From Liolophura sinensis (taxonomy: Eukaryota; Mollusca; Polyplacophora; Chitonida; Chitonidae): a stretch of DNA of 64,000 bases. Made by a program: the position numbers and the translations under genes. Under the pieces are notes generated by a model. It was not told where the DNA came from. It was given only the letters and a program-made list of their open reading frames with translations, and searched no databases. How positions within the stretch are numbered: position 1 is the stretch's first letter; each line of letters begins with the position of its first letter. This document shows, in pieces, positions 27,118-38,942 of the stretch. The stretch lies in NCBI RefSeq assembly GCF_032854445.1, contig NC_088302.1:26129080-26193079 (forward strand), written 5' to 3'.

Positions 27118-27289
27118 CATGCTGGCTTCCTCTCCGGCTGTACGTGGGAAGGTCTTCCAGCAACCTGCGGATGGTCGTGGGTTTCCCTCTGGCTGTGCCT
27201 GGTTTCCACCCACCATAATGCTGGCCGCCCTTGTATAAGTTAAATATTCTTGAGTACGGCGTAAAACAGAAATCAAATAAATAAATAAA
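27118..27289 (+). mobile_element. SINE (abundant family), 5' truncated, with 13-bp target duplications
   Basis: Starts at 'catgctggcttcctctccgg', after the tRNA-like head, and ends with (AAAT)n. Perfect duplications of tcaaatgcattat lie at 27105-27117 and 27290-27302. The core is well preserved, so the insertion is relatively young. Confidence 0.95.
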
Positions 27290-27302
27290 TCAAATGCATT
27301 AT

Positions 27303-29921
27303 TATGTCGAAATTTACGATTACGTGTGATCATTTGCCAAGTTATTAACGTCTTGGTCGACGAAGCCAAAAAACTGTGTGGCACAAAATCCCTCACCTTT
27401 GCTAGGACGCAATGACATATACCTTCTGAAACGGAAAGACATTGTGGCCGATATAGTTTTGACAATACAAAACTCAATGATTGATCATTTCACACTTTTT
27501 TTTACTCTATTTTTATTCTATTAAAAGAAGCTCTAGCCGTGGCTAACCACAACACCACCCTTAAAAATGTACTTTAAGTCAAGAGACAACTGTCATTGTT
27601 TATAAAGTTTATATATAGTTTAAACCCGTTTTTCTTTTTCTCGATCCCTCTTGTGTCTTGACGTTGATCTACTTTTTGGAGCTATTCACTGGAAATCACA
27701 ACGGTATCACAGACAGTTGACTTATGCTAGTTGTTGCCGTGATTTAGAAAGATTGAGCATTGGGTCTAACAGCTGTCTTCGCAGAGTCGTAATTATCGCA
27801 GTAGCTTATTAAGATCAGACATTTCTATGTGCTTTTTGATAATTTCATGAACATTGTTTCAAAGAATCCGTTTTGCACGTCGCGTCATAAATTGCTGTTT
27901 AACGACAGGCATTTGCCGCTTTAAGCAATCAATTTCATGTATCTGTACTATTTTGTCGACATAACTGATCGAGACCACTGATGGATTATTCAAATTTCTG
28001 GCTACAGGAAATTGCATATCCTTGATTTTAAAATTATGAAGAATTTCACTCTATCCGGTAGAGTTTCGTTTTGTTATTTTGCCCAGTTCTCTTACGGCAT
28101 TTGTTCTTTATCATTCAACTTCCAGGCGTCAGCAATGGATGTCATCTGAGTGCATGCCCTTACATAGATAGATTGGCAGTGGTTGTCAGCATCAATCTTA
28201 CTTAACATACAGCACATTAGTCCGTAAATAATCGGCTAATAGGATTCAGTGCAAATGAGCAGATCGGTTACATCAGACTGCTTCTCGAGCTTCGACATCA
28301 GCCATGCCAGAACACACAAAATGAAGCCTCACACTAGTTTGCTGATATGACAGCGTGAAAAACATGGCGACTACCGGTAAACTTTTCGAACTGGCTCTAA
28401 GCCGCAGACCATAGTGGACTACGCAACATTATACAGAGATTCAGAGATTCTTCATCCCACGATTGATTTGATGTCAGCATCTTTGCGAACCTATATATAC
28501 AGACTGTCTGTTTTCTCAAAATGTTACATTTCCCCTCAAGCGATGCGACAGTTATTTTTGCTAAGGCAAGGTATACTTATTTAAACATTCGATTTCTCAC
28601 ACTCAGCAATATTTCAACCTGTTTTAGTCTATTGCAAAATACTGACAAATTTTCCCATGTGTGCCGTTTCAATAAAACGAGTTAGCATCGTTAAAAATAT
28701 AATTAATAAATTATTCCCACTAACGAATGATAACGACATAGTTCATATCCAGAAGTATGATTGTTCTTTCAGATTGGGACGGCTTTAACTATCAGCAATT
28801 ATATGTCTGTATCTACTTGGACGATTTGCGTTCTGAGACAGAAGATAACTGGTCAATTTAGAGAACAACTGTCTCATCATATGTCCCGTGTAGACAGTTC
28901 CTGATCAGATAATGACAAGAGCTAGAGGACGCTGTGTCCGGTACATCGTGCAACAGCGATGATCACACACTCTCATTAGCAGGTATTCCCTCGAGATAAC
29001 GATCTTAGTCTGGAAAATGCGAAAGTTAGTTTAAACAACAAATCCGACAGGACTTCCGTGTGAGTTAATAAGGAGTGACCATTCCATGGGGAAACGCCAC
29101 AGCACGCACCCAGACAGCCACGTCCACATTATGCTAGGCAAGAAGGACAATCATCTATGTTCGATTCAAGCACGGTTGAACCCATTTAGGGCAAACAAGA
29201 CTAGGACGTTTACGAATTTTGTCAACTTCATTCCAGTTCACATACTTTTTTAGGCTTATCTTTGAATTTCTCAACTTTCTAATTTGTGCCTCCGAGTAAA
29301 TATACGGGCACGATCATTTGGGCTCGATTCAATTCTTTGTACAGCCTTGTTCCTAAGATCAGTCCTCCGCTGAATTCAAACTGAATATAAACCCACAATT
29401 AAATTTAAAATGAATATTCCTGGAAATACTGACGACGATGTATATTCGCGCCAAAGACTCTCGCAAACTCTGACGGCAGAATGTTCGCTAAATGCAATGA
29501 ATATTGAAATTGTCTGGTGAAAGAGAAACACAATGTGTTGTAACGAGAACACTTTTCTATGGTACAACAAAGCGGGAAAATGATTTCATCACTTCCGTGG
29601 TGACATGAACCTTGAGCTAATCATGTATAAAAATCTTGGAGCAAAGAAATACAAATATGAACAGAAAAACATAATTCAGCTAAATCAAACATTGGAGCAA
29701 AAATATCATAGCGCCTAAATTTATAATTGGGAATCAAAAGGCTCTCAGATATGGATAAAATGCGGTACTGTTAGAATTCAATAATGCCCATGTAACCTGT
29801 ATTTGTATTTTTCTTTTAAATTCTACTCAAAAAGTTGGCCATGATTTCTTGAAGCAAAATAAGAAAGCCTTTTCTCCTGGTTGTCATTTAACACCCTTAA
29901 GGGTATCATGCCCAAGAAAAT
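27303..29921. other. non-coding stretch, nothing recognised
   Basis: About 2.6 kb of AT-rich sequence with no repeat family or coding signal that I can support. Confidence 0.45.
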
Positions 29922-29930
29922 ATAGTTATT

Positions 29931-30189
29931 TATTTATCTATTTATTTATTTCATTGGTGTTTTACGCCGTACTCAAGAATACTTCACTCATACGAGGGCG
30001 GCCAACATTCTGGCGGGTGGAAACCCGGCAGAGCCCGGGGGAAACCCACGACCATCTGCAGGTTGCGACAGACCTTCTCACTTACTGCCGGAGAGGAAGC
30101 TTGAACTCACAGCAAGTAAAGTGGTGAGAGTCTCCAGGGTCATTACGCTGCGCTTTCGGGCTAACCGATTGAGCCATGGAGTCCCCAGG
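29931..30189 (-). mobile_element. SINE (abundant family), full length
   Basis: The minus strand carries a complete tRNA-like head. The A-box-like 'tggctcaatcgg' maps to 30165-30176 and the B-box-like 'gtgagttcaagc' to about 30099-30110, followed by core and tail. A short stretch after the B box is deleted. A 9-bp duplication, atagttatt, flanks it (29922-29930 and 30190-30198). This copy best shows the tRNA origin of the family and its RNA polymerase III promoter. Confidence 0.95.
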
Positions 30190-30198
30190 ATAGTTATT

Positions 30199-30928
30199 CA
30201 CATGTTATTCTTTGTGTGTGTCTATGTTACATAAAGGATGCAGCAGTAAGCATATATTTCGTATAATTTTGTCAATTGCATCATATAACTTTCACATAAC
30301 AAGTGAGATTATTTTCAGGAATGTTTTTCTTAAATTGTAACGCAGAAATTTTCTGAGCTAATTCCGCTGTTGTCATCTGCAGCAAGACTGGTGCTTTAGA
30401 CGACATATTTGGTGTGAATCGTTTTAAATGTGACAAAAAAAGTTTCTGTCTTTTATTAATACCAGGTAATCGGTGATATGCTTGTGAAACACATTTTGCG
30501 AATTTGACTAGGTTGTGAACCAGTTACACGGCAAAATGAACCGACTATATATCGAGCGCCAAAATTTCCTACAACAACATGCTGTAATTATTTCGACAAT
30601 TTCAACTCTTTTCCATCTAGCGTGAGAGAATCATTGTTCTGATTATAACATACTTATACAGCCAATATATACATCCCTCTTCCATATGAAAGCGCAGTGC
30701 TTTTACTTAATAAACGGTCAATGCATAGAGCGAATTAACAGATATGGTGATTGATAAATCGATCAACTGGCAAACATCAAGGCTGTACCATTTCAGGCGA
30801 CGTGCCATCCATTACTGATGGCCGTAGAGTCACGTTCTCATATATATCTCCTGAGAGTCAGATTTATATCGGTTGACATTTCGGTGTATTGTTTTCAAAA
30901 TAAAATGTGCATAAACTTAGACTGTAGC
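30199..30928. other. non-coding stretch, nothing recognised
   Basis: AT-rich sequence between a SINE and the Tc1 element, with no features seen. Confidence 0.45.
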
Positions 30929-32441
30929 TATACTATCCAAAAAAAGAAACGCATAACCCGGTTTTTTGCGGAGGTGATGCAGTCTTTTCAATTATGCATA
31001 ACTAAATAAGAATTGCTATTATGCAAATATTTTTTTCACACAGATTAAGGAAGGGTCCATATCTAGACAACAAGGCCATCAACTTGAGGTTAGACACTCA
31101 CAATGAGTCTCCCACTTGAGTGGAATGTCAGTATCTGTTGTGACCACCACGGGCACGAAGAACAGTTCTGATACGCCTTGTCATGGACTGGATGAGACGC
31201 TGGATAGAGGCCTGGGGAATGTTCTGCCACTCCTCCTGCAAACATGCAACTTGCTCTTGAAGCGTTTGGGGTTGAGGTTGACGTTGGCGTAGACGTCGAT
31301 CAAGTTCATCCAACAGATGCTCAATTGGGTTAAGATCCGGGGAACGGGACGGCCAGGGTAGCACATTGACATTGTTTTCGGCGAGGAAGTCCCTTGTGAC
31401 ATGTGCTGTGTGCGGTCTGGCGTTGTCCTGCTGGAACAACTCTCGCTGAACGTCAATGACAGGTAAGAGGTGTGGCTGCAGGATGGTGTCTCGGTAGCGT
31501 ACAAGATTTGTACGACCAGTATACGATATTGCTGCCCACATCATCACACTCCCTCCACCAAATCTGTCCACTTGGCGTACGCAGTTAAGGGCATAACGTT
31601 CGTGAGCACGTCTGTAAACCCGGTTTCTACCATCACGTCTCTGCAATAGGAATCTGGACTCATCACTGAACCAAATGCGTCGCCATTTGCGTAGATTCCA
31701 TGCAGTCACGTTGTTACACCATCGAAGGCGATTGGCGCGATGGTGAGGACGCAGCACGACCCCAAAATAGGGCCTCCTGGCTCTCAGTCCATGTTCCCTC
31801 AGCCTGTTCCGCACTGTCTGACCTGATATCCTCCGCAGTCCCGGTATGCTGGCTGCTGTGCTTTCAGCTGTAGCACAACGGTCACGCAAATGGAGGACCC
31901 TTATGTAGCGATCTTGGGCTGCTGTAGTGACACGTGGTCAACCTGAACGTTGACGGTCATTTGTTGTCCCAGTATTGTTGTAGCGGGCAGCAAGCCGTGA
32001 AATCGTGCTCTGGCTGACGTGTAGACGCCTAGAAATGGACGATTGGGACTCTCCAGCTTGAAGTCTTCCAATGGCAATATTTCTTGTGACAGTGTCAAGA
32101 CGTGGCATGTTGAATCAGCTTGAAAACACCACTTGAAAGACGCCGATTTCCGGCCCGAAGTTGCGGTTTTATACTCACACACTGCATGCTTTCCATGCGT
32201 AAGTTCGGCGTGTAAGACTGTACGTGATGCAGTGTTGTGCTGTATTTTTTACTTCCTCCAAAAACGGTCTCCAAACTCAACATTTTCAACCAAGAAATGT
32301 TTTGATGAATAAAATGTGTGCTAACTGTGACTATTAACAATATTAAAACACATTTTGCTCATGAAATGAAGACAAAATGTATTTATTTCATTTTAAAATA
32401 AAACAAAACACCTATGCGTTTCTTTTTTTTTGGATAGTATA
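30929..32441 (-). mobile_element. Tc1/mariner (DD34E) DNA transposon, complete element
   Basis: The element is about 1.5 kb and is bounded by inverted repeats. The left end reads tactatccaaaaaaagaaac then gcata (30931-30955). The right end, read on the minus strand, starts tactatccaaaaaaaaagaa then acgcata (ending at 32439). The arms differ mainly in the A run, 7 against 9. Both ends abut TATA, so the TA target duplication is present although the exact boundary is ambiguous by 2 bp. The single transposase gene is on the minus strand and fills about two thirds of the element. Confidence 0.95.
31128..32108 (-). pseudogene. Tc1-type transposase, 326 codons, one premature stop
   Basis: The protein would cut and paste its own element by binding the inverted repeats and inserting at TA. 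The frame runs from an ATG at 32106-32108 to the stop at 31128 without frameshift. It has N-terminal helix-turn-helix sequence (about residues 8-45, including SQSSISRRLHVSQSTISR), then the catalytic domain. FSDESRF contains the first Asp (residue 149). QQDNARPH contains the second (228). SRSPDLNPIEH contains the Glu (263). The spacing of 34 between the last two is DD34E. Length is near the usual 340. Codon 57 is TGA (31938-31940); the context SG-stop-PRV and a CGA codon in the family suggest a CpG transition. HLLDE, instead of the usual HLWDE, is a second sign of decay. Translation could restart downstream, but without the first DNA-binding helices. Confidence 0.96.
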
Positions 32442-33969
32442 TTAACACTGCATGTTTCATAGGCACGCTTATTCCATCGTTATTCCATCGACCCAAACGG
32501 AAGAAATAACTATCATCAACATGTAAAACGAAGATGAATGAAAGCCTTTTCAGGAGGATAATATATCGAAGGCATCAGGTTATGAAGTAGTGACTTCAGC
32601 GGGGACTTATACATGTTTTGACTATTTTCACAGGCCATATGAAAGCGGAATCAGCTTCTGTTTTAGCACCAGTCATAGACAGGGTTCACAACATTTGCCC
32701 TTGATTGCCCGCCGCTGTACATGGCCTACAACAAACGTCTGTCCAAAGCGTTACCACAAACCACTGATGGACATAAAGTATCTTTACCCCACATGGCGAC
32801 TCATGCTGTTATGGAATGATGGTTTATGAAACACAATGGTGTGTTAATGAACACATTTTTACCATCGCGTGTATGCGAATGCGTCATTAAGGTGACAATC
32901 AGTGCACCCCGCAGGAGGGTAACTTTAACTGTTCCCACAACCTCGACTAATAATCACTCAACGCATAGAAAATCGTTTTGACTGTTTTTTGCGACATGAG
33001 AAGTGATTTGTGAAAACGTCTTTTAATATATGAGTGTGCGGATTTTGCAATAACTACATGTATGCACATTTAACTCTGCAAGTTAAAAACGCCTATATGC
33101 ATCTGGACTCCCCAATGACCGACTCCTTAAAATCGCCTGCGTGCGCACTGCCACATCTCTCCGGCCCAACAGAGCTGACACATCAGTATGGTTTTTAGAG
33201 CTTCAAAACTTTAGCCATTGCCCCGCTGTATGTCCGCAGTTGTTTCCAAACTGAGCAGTTTATGATCTCTTGCAAATGGGATCTCTTGCAAGGGATAAAA
33301 ACTGTTCATCTTTTTTCGGCAAGTTCAGAATGTGTCAGCGAATGGATATAAAAATTATTTGAACATTTTCAAGGGGGTTTTTTTTAACGTTTTTTGAAAC
33401 GTTCAGGATGGAACCCATTTTTAGATGTTAAAAAGACTATGTTTATTAGCAATCATGAGACTGGAAGCCATTGTTAAAAATCACTGCTATATATTATTTA
33501 CGAATGCTGTGTATAATGTACACCACTGGCCTCATTGTTTTATTCATATGTTCAAAAAATTAGTGTTATTATCCGTTTTGATCGTTTTGCATACCTGCTC
33601 ACAGCGCTCAAGTCCTCAAGTAAATAATAAAGCCTGGACAACTGCTTTACCCTATTCCCTGATAAGGACAACGCCGTCGAAACTGCAGTCGAAGTATAAA
33701 ACTGCAGAAATTTGAGAAAGGCACACATTTTGTTTCTCTACGATTTCTCCACATCAGAAAAGTCTGACGCTTATACGTATGCTTTGAATGGTTTTCACAA
33801 ATGTAAAATGACGTAATTCTCGTGACGGCTCCGTGATATTTTGACCACACGATTTCCTAACAAAATGGATTAACCGATTGTTTGTTTTTTTTTTTGTTTT
33901 TTTTTTTTTTGCACTGGCACCACCCTCGTGGTACTGCTCTCCAGCAAAGATAAGATATGTATGCCTTCA
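32442..33969. other. non-coding stretch, nothing recognised
   Basis: Contains a poly-T run near 33885-33910 and chance frames only. Confidence 0.45.
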
Positions 33970-34045
33970 GCGTAAGGTGTAAAACCAGAACGATGTGATA
34001 GTTGGCAGGTAGTCACACGTAAGCAATGAAGTCTGGCCTTTCAAA
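33970..34045 (+). repeat. dispersed palindrome-bearing repeat, isolated fragment
   Basis: 'gatgtgatagttggcaggta' followed by 'gtcacacgtaa' matches the family with three copies at 60.4-62.1 kb, including the TGTGA/TCACA inverted arms. Divergence is high. Confidence 0.5.
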
Positions 34046-34368
34046 GCTAATGGTGTGCGGTGTTTAACTCTGTCTGGAAATTGTGTAAGTGGTGAGAGAG
34101 TGAAGCAAACCTGATTTTCGCAGTGTGTATTATCAAAGAGATGACGCACGACAGAGCTCCTCTAAATTATATCACAAGACAATATGTCATGAGTTCAAAA
34201 CCCATTTATCACAACTCGCTGCCATCTTGTTAACCGATTACAATCAAGTTTCTCAAAAAAGTGATTATTCATTGTTATATATGGCCAATATGCAGTATAA
34301 TTCAAGGCTTCAGGCGAGCGTATACTGAATGATGCAGTACATATGCCCTTGTGGACATATTATATACA

Positions 34369-34545
34369 TTTATTTATTTGATTGGTCTTTTACGCCATAC
34401 TCAAGAATGTGTCACTTAAACGACGGTTGTCAGCATTATAGTGGAAGGGCACCGTGCAGAGCTCGGGGGAATCCCACGACCAACCGCAGGTTGCCGAAAG
34501 ACCTTCCCACGTTTGACCGGAGAGGAAGCCAGCCTGAGCTGGGCT
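34369..34545 (-). mobile_element. SINE (abundant family), 5' truncated
   Basis: Tail, core and a short part after the B box, read on the minus strand. It is diverged ('gtcttttacgccatactcaag'). The head is missing. Confidence 0.93.
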
Positions 34546-35294
34546 ATGCATAGTCCAAAAATTATGCATATATTAAAATACGTTTATTGACACCTTCCAT
34601 GGAAAAAGCATATGTATTGGACAATAAATATGTTCAAGATACAAAAAATGCATGGATAATTCCTCTTGACAAGTGCAGTGTTATGTGTGCAGAAACAGCG
34701 GACAGACTTATCCATAACATAAATATGCATGTAGGAAGTCAGCCGGTTGAATACGCATTTATGTCCATAATAGTAATTACTTGTCTGTATTTTAGCATGG
34801 CAGAATTCGTGTAGAGGCAGAACTACAGGCCTGTTTTTATTATTGTTTAAACATGTTACACGCAAAAACAATATTTCAGAAGATTAACCTAATAATAACC
34901 TGAAATATTAGTTTTCTGTATTCTATATACCACTAAATGTTTAAATGTTCATATCCGTAAACGTACAGCTTCTTGGACAACAACTACCGGATGTCCCCAG
35001 ATTGACCCTAGACTTTTTTGTACCTATCTTCATCTTTCTCTCATCCAACAGGGTATATCTGGTCATTACTCCTCAAAATGGCCTCATGGCTCCCAAATAA
35101 ACCTCAAATCCGTTATAATTAGTTACATTGAACCTTTCACCTGTCATCTGTAGTCCAAACGTCCAGAGTATGGGTCTACAGCATCCCCTCACTCCAAGGC
35201 TTTATAATAATGTCATCACCTCGAATCCAGCCCTGGCTAGATTAAGTTGAGGTTTGAGTCATTAGGTTTTTCTGGTGACTGGTAAAAAGCACTT
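34546..35294. other. non-coding stretch, nothing recognised
   Basis: No gene or repeat is recognised. Confidence 0.4.
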
Positions 35295-35309
35295 ATGCTT
35301 TGTTCACCT

Positions 35310-35865
35310 TTAAACCAAGAAGCCTACGTGTGGGTAGCCCAGCAAGTGACAACGGCGTGTTACCCAAAACAGCTAAATAGTATACACTTGTTCAATAAGG
35401 TCGCGTGTTCTTATGCTGATTTGGATGCGGTTTTAAGTCGAGTACCAGTTGAGTGTCGGTGGTTTGCTCCGGTCACTTTGAATTTAAGCCCAATATCTGG
35501 TGAAGATAGGTGGTTTCCTCCGAGTACAAAGTGAAGGTCGATGGTTTGCTCCAGTCACTCTGGTTTTATGTCTAAAATCTTGTGAAGATACGTGATTTCC
35601 TTCGAGTACCAGATGAAGGTCGGTTGTTTGCTCAGGTCACTCTGATTTTAAGTCTAATATCTGGTGAAGATAGGTGGTTTGCTCCATTCACTCTGGTTTT
35701 AAATCGACTACCTGGTGAAGATCGGCGGTTTGTTCCTAGTACCTGGTAAAGATTTGCTCCGGCCATTACGGACTCCCCAACTCGTAAAACTGAGCAGCGT
35801 GAAAAACAAAAGTAAAAAATTCTTGAGCACGGTATCAAACACTAATCAAGTAAAAAATATAATTA
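35310..35865 (+). mobile_element. SINE-like element with internally amplified core
   Basis: The left part resembles a tRNA head ('ggtcgcgtgttc' is B-box-like). The right end 'aaattcttgagcacggtatc' followed by 'aaacactaatcaag' matches the tail of the abundant SINE. Between them, an 82-bp segment containing 'gtcggtggtttgctccggtc' and 'ctggtgaagat' is repeated in tandem at 35455, 35537 and 35619, with further partial copies to about 35760. This looks like one SINE whose core was expanded after or before insertion. Confidence 0.65.
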
Positions 35866-37312
35866 GATATAATACGAAATGTTATTGTGTCGCAAAAGAA
35901 TGTAACGTGCATATGTAGAACAGCGATCACTCTTTTTCCCAGCTATATATTTATACAACAATACAGTTTAAGGGGCACTGTTACTCATTGCGATGCAGTT
36001 GTGATCTCGTAATGATTCCATACATGAGGGCTTACATTTGTGAAGTTGTGAAAAATGTTGAAGCCTTTTTGTGCAGGGATTTAAGGATCACAAGAAGCTT
36101 TTGTGGTGATAACGTCATGTCCAAGCTTTCGTATAGATCCAAAAGTCTCAAAGATCATGAAAATTAATATTTTTTTCTAATTGCATTTTGCAAAAGGCTG
36201 CCGTGAATGAGAACAGTCTTGCAAGGATTTAACCCTCTTTTTATTTCATTCTACAGCATGTATTTTAACAGTTGATCCGAGCCAGAGATGTCGAGAGTCC
36301 TCTACGGCTTCCTGTCAATTCCTCACCAATCTATTACTTCCGTTGAGGTTTGAAATCTGTTCATCAACTTTTCTGCACTGCAAGAAACTCCGCCAAGAAT
36401 TAGCCTTGCGGTGGCAAAGCCTTTCTTTCAGCATGACAGACTCTAAGGCGATAGGTTAATGGTTTGTTGACAGCGAGTCACTCAGTTCGTTCCTAGAAGG
36501 AGAGCTTACGCTGTTTGCTTGGCGTTAAACTGATCGGCTATGTTTAACAGGAGTTCACCACGCGGAACTGAAGTATAGAGAATAGCTGATAGCTTAGCCT
36601 CGCCATGTCGCTAAATGTCGACAACTCAACGTTAAGCTTCAAATCCACAAATCTACGGTTAATATAAAGATCCTATTTAATCAATGCATTACATGGAACA
36701 TGCAATTTGCCAAGGATACGGTTTATTTCTATTGAACGTTTAAATTGCTTCTCCTGAAGAACAAGTGCATATTGCTCTTTTATAGCTATAATAATATGAG
36801 AGGTGCGTTTTTACGTCTCTCAGTCAAACCTGAAGTAAATCCAGTGAAATGGCTGTGATGTTTTTTGTCGAACGTATAAATATATAGATTTCGAAACAGT
36901 TGAAAAAATAAAACCATCTTAAAGAACAAACAGCGGCCGTTTGCTTTGCCAATCATTTCATACTTCCGGAAACATAAAGGCCTTAAAGTTCATAACAATT
37001 TTTACGATAGGTGCATAAAAATCCAGCTTATATTCTAAAATGGGCACACTTGTATCCGGGCATTCGTCTTGTATCGTCCTCTGAAGACAGAAGACTAAAT
37101 TTAAGACACTGCACCAATGTAAAAGTTTCTTTCCTCGACGGTGGTAACACACTTGTGTATTAAATTTGCTGGAACGCACCACAGAGAATTTCTGTGCTCC
37201 TCACAAAACCGTTGATCCCGGCTCATTATGGTTTTCGGAGTGCACATGTAGATGTAAGCTGCTGAAGTCTACAACCTTTTCTTTTTCACCCCGATGAAGA
37301 GTGCTTCACAAT
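35866..37312. other. non-coding stretch, nothing firm
   Basis: At 36240-36460 a good splice-acceptor-like 'ttatttcattctacag' precedes a 66-codon open frame with no recognised family. It was not called. Confidence 0.4.
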
Positions 37313-37860
37313 ACAGGTTTGCACAGAGCCGTAAAAGGACATGTCGGTTTTCTTTCTTTCATTGTGTGTTTTTGACTTTTTCATTTTTGCAGTCTTTTTC
37401 TTTTTTTCCAAGCAGGCCCCGAATAAAGAAGAACTCACGGAAAAAGAGATCGTCTTGGATTTTTTTTATGCAGTCGGAAAGAAATTGTTCCAGGAAAAGG
37501 TCTCGGGCTGTGAGATAATAAATCATTAGGATTACATATTGCTTCTCGCTTTTGTTGAAACATTCATGTATGTGACACTATCATCGTGAAAACCATTCAA
37601 AGCATCACGCCCCGAGATAACCAGTCAATCATTTGGCCGCAGGTATCTCCAATTAGACGAGCCCACGATTATGATTATCTTCAGGTCCGTGATTTTTACT
37701 GTGATTTTTTCTTTTTTTTCGGGAATGCGGGAGGGGGGGGGGGGAGCTGATTGAGAAAAAGAAAAAACTCCCACTGCAAAAGTGGAAAAAATAAGAAAAA
37801 CGCACAGTTTAAAAAAAGCAGAAAACGGTTTTGTCCCTTTTACAGGTCCGTACATTTGTC
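37313..37860. repeat. large imperfect inverted repeat
   Basis: The left arm (about 37325-37450) and the right arm read on the minus strand (about 37848-37695) share, in order, 'cgtaaaagg'/'tgtaaaagg', 'ggttttct'/'cgttttct', 'tgtgtgtttttgac'/'tgtgcgtttttctt', 'ttttgcagt' and a T-rich block. A second inverted pair lies in the loop: ctcgggctgtga at 37502-37513 and tcacgccccgag at 37605-37616. The arms are T-rich, so part of the match is compositional. A G run sits at about 37731-37744. Confidence 0.6.
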
Positions 37861-38004
37861 TTCCAGCGAGTGAAAACTCTCTTTTTACATGAGTGTTACT
37901 TTCTTGACATTATCCCACTTTGCAGATTTTTATACGTACTATCAATATGAATGCGTGATTGCGGGCAATCAGCCCGGTTACAGCATCTGATACTCTTCTG
38001 GCAT

Positions 38005-38045
38005 TTCCTTGAGTAGGGCGTAAAACACCAGACAAATACATAAAT
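38005..38045 (+). mobile_element. SINE tail fragment (abundant family)
   Basis: 'ccttgagtagggcgtaaaac' followed by 'accagacaaatacataaa' is the tail only. Confidence 0.75.
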
Positions 38046-38866
38046 CTTCTGGCATTTCCACAATTGGACAACTGTACGTGGGGCAGAGTGTTCCATATAA
38101 TTTAACATAAGGATATTTATTCATACACTCACAAATAAAATACGTCAAAATTAATTGAAACACAAATTAGACTCAAAACGATAATAAAAAACGAAACAGA
38201 TAATGAGTTCGAAACCGACATAAAATGACTACACAGCTTAAGCAGCACTAGCAAAAACGCCCAGCTTCCCTTGGAGAACATCGTCGCTCCATGAGGAAAA
38301 ACGAAGGAGAAATGATTTCAGGCAGTTAGTTTCCTTGTTTCGTGTGGACGTGGTTTCACTAACCTATTGGGCGCGTTTTTACTCTCTGCTGTCGATCGGT
38401 CAGTTCTACAGTAATGGAATAAAATGGTTCTGTACTTAACACAGCAGACATCTACAGAGCTATAGTCTAAAGTGGAACTTTTTTGTTAAAAATACATCAA
38501 CAGTTATGCATATAAGTATGATGTATCAAGAGTTGGCCTTCGTTCGTTTTTATGTTTAGTCCTTTACTTTTCACTTTTTTTTGCGTAATGGCGCGATTGG
38601 CGTTAGTGGTCGCTTGGTGCAGCGGATCTCATACTCCTATTCATTTCCTCAAAGCGATGTTAGGGTTTAGCGCTGTATCTCAGCCAAAAACATTCCATGG
38701 CCAATAAACATTGGCGCCTACCTTACCCAACCTGCTGTAAAAACAGCCATAAAATTTTTGACAGGATGACAATGAAAATCTAAACCTTCCTATGATAGCA
38801 GATGCCATGGAAGGGTTACCCAGCAACGGTAATGGGACGCCACTTGCTGCCCCTGACCGCCTGACC
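38046..38866. other. non-coding stretch, nothing recognised
   Basis: No gene or repeat is recognised. Confidence 0.4.
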
Positions 38867-38942
38867 CTCTCACTACGTGACACCATATGCTCTCACTACC
38901 TGACACCATATGCTCTCACTACCTGACAACATATGCTCTCAC
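38867..38942. repeat. 23-bp tandem repeat, three copies
   Basis: Three copies of 'ctctcactacctgacaccat' plus 'atg', then a partial fourth. They differ at one base each. Confidence 0.93.

Noticed and set aside
31181-31504. 107-residue minus-strand frame inside the Tc1 element
   Set aside because: It is a shadow of the transposase in another frame.
31901-32182. 93-residue minus-strand frame at the 5' end of the Tc1 gene
   Set aside because: It is out of frame with the transposase. The true N-terminus is read in the other frame from 32108.
36257-36460. Open frame after a good acceptor-like 'ttctacag', beginning C-I-L-T-V-D-P-S-Q-R
   Set aside because: The opening resembles the end of a kinase domain, but the residues after it do not, and no neighbouring kinase exon is visible.
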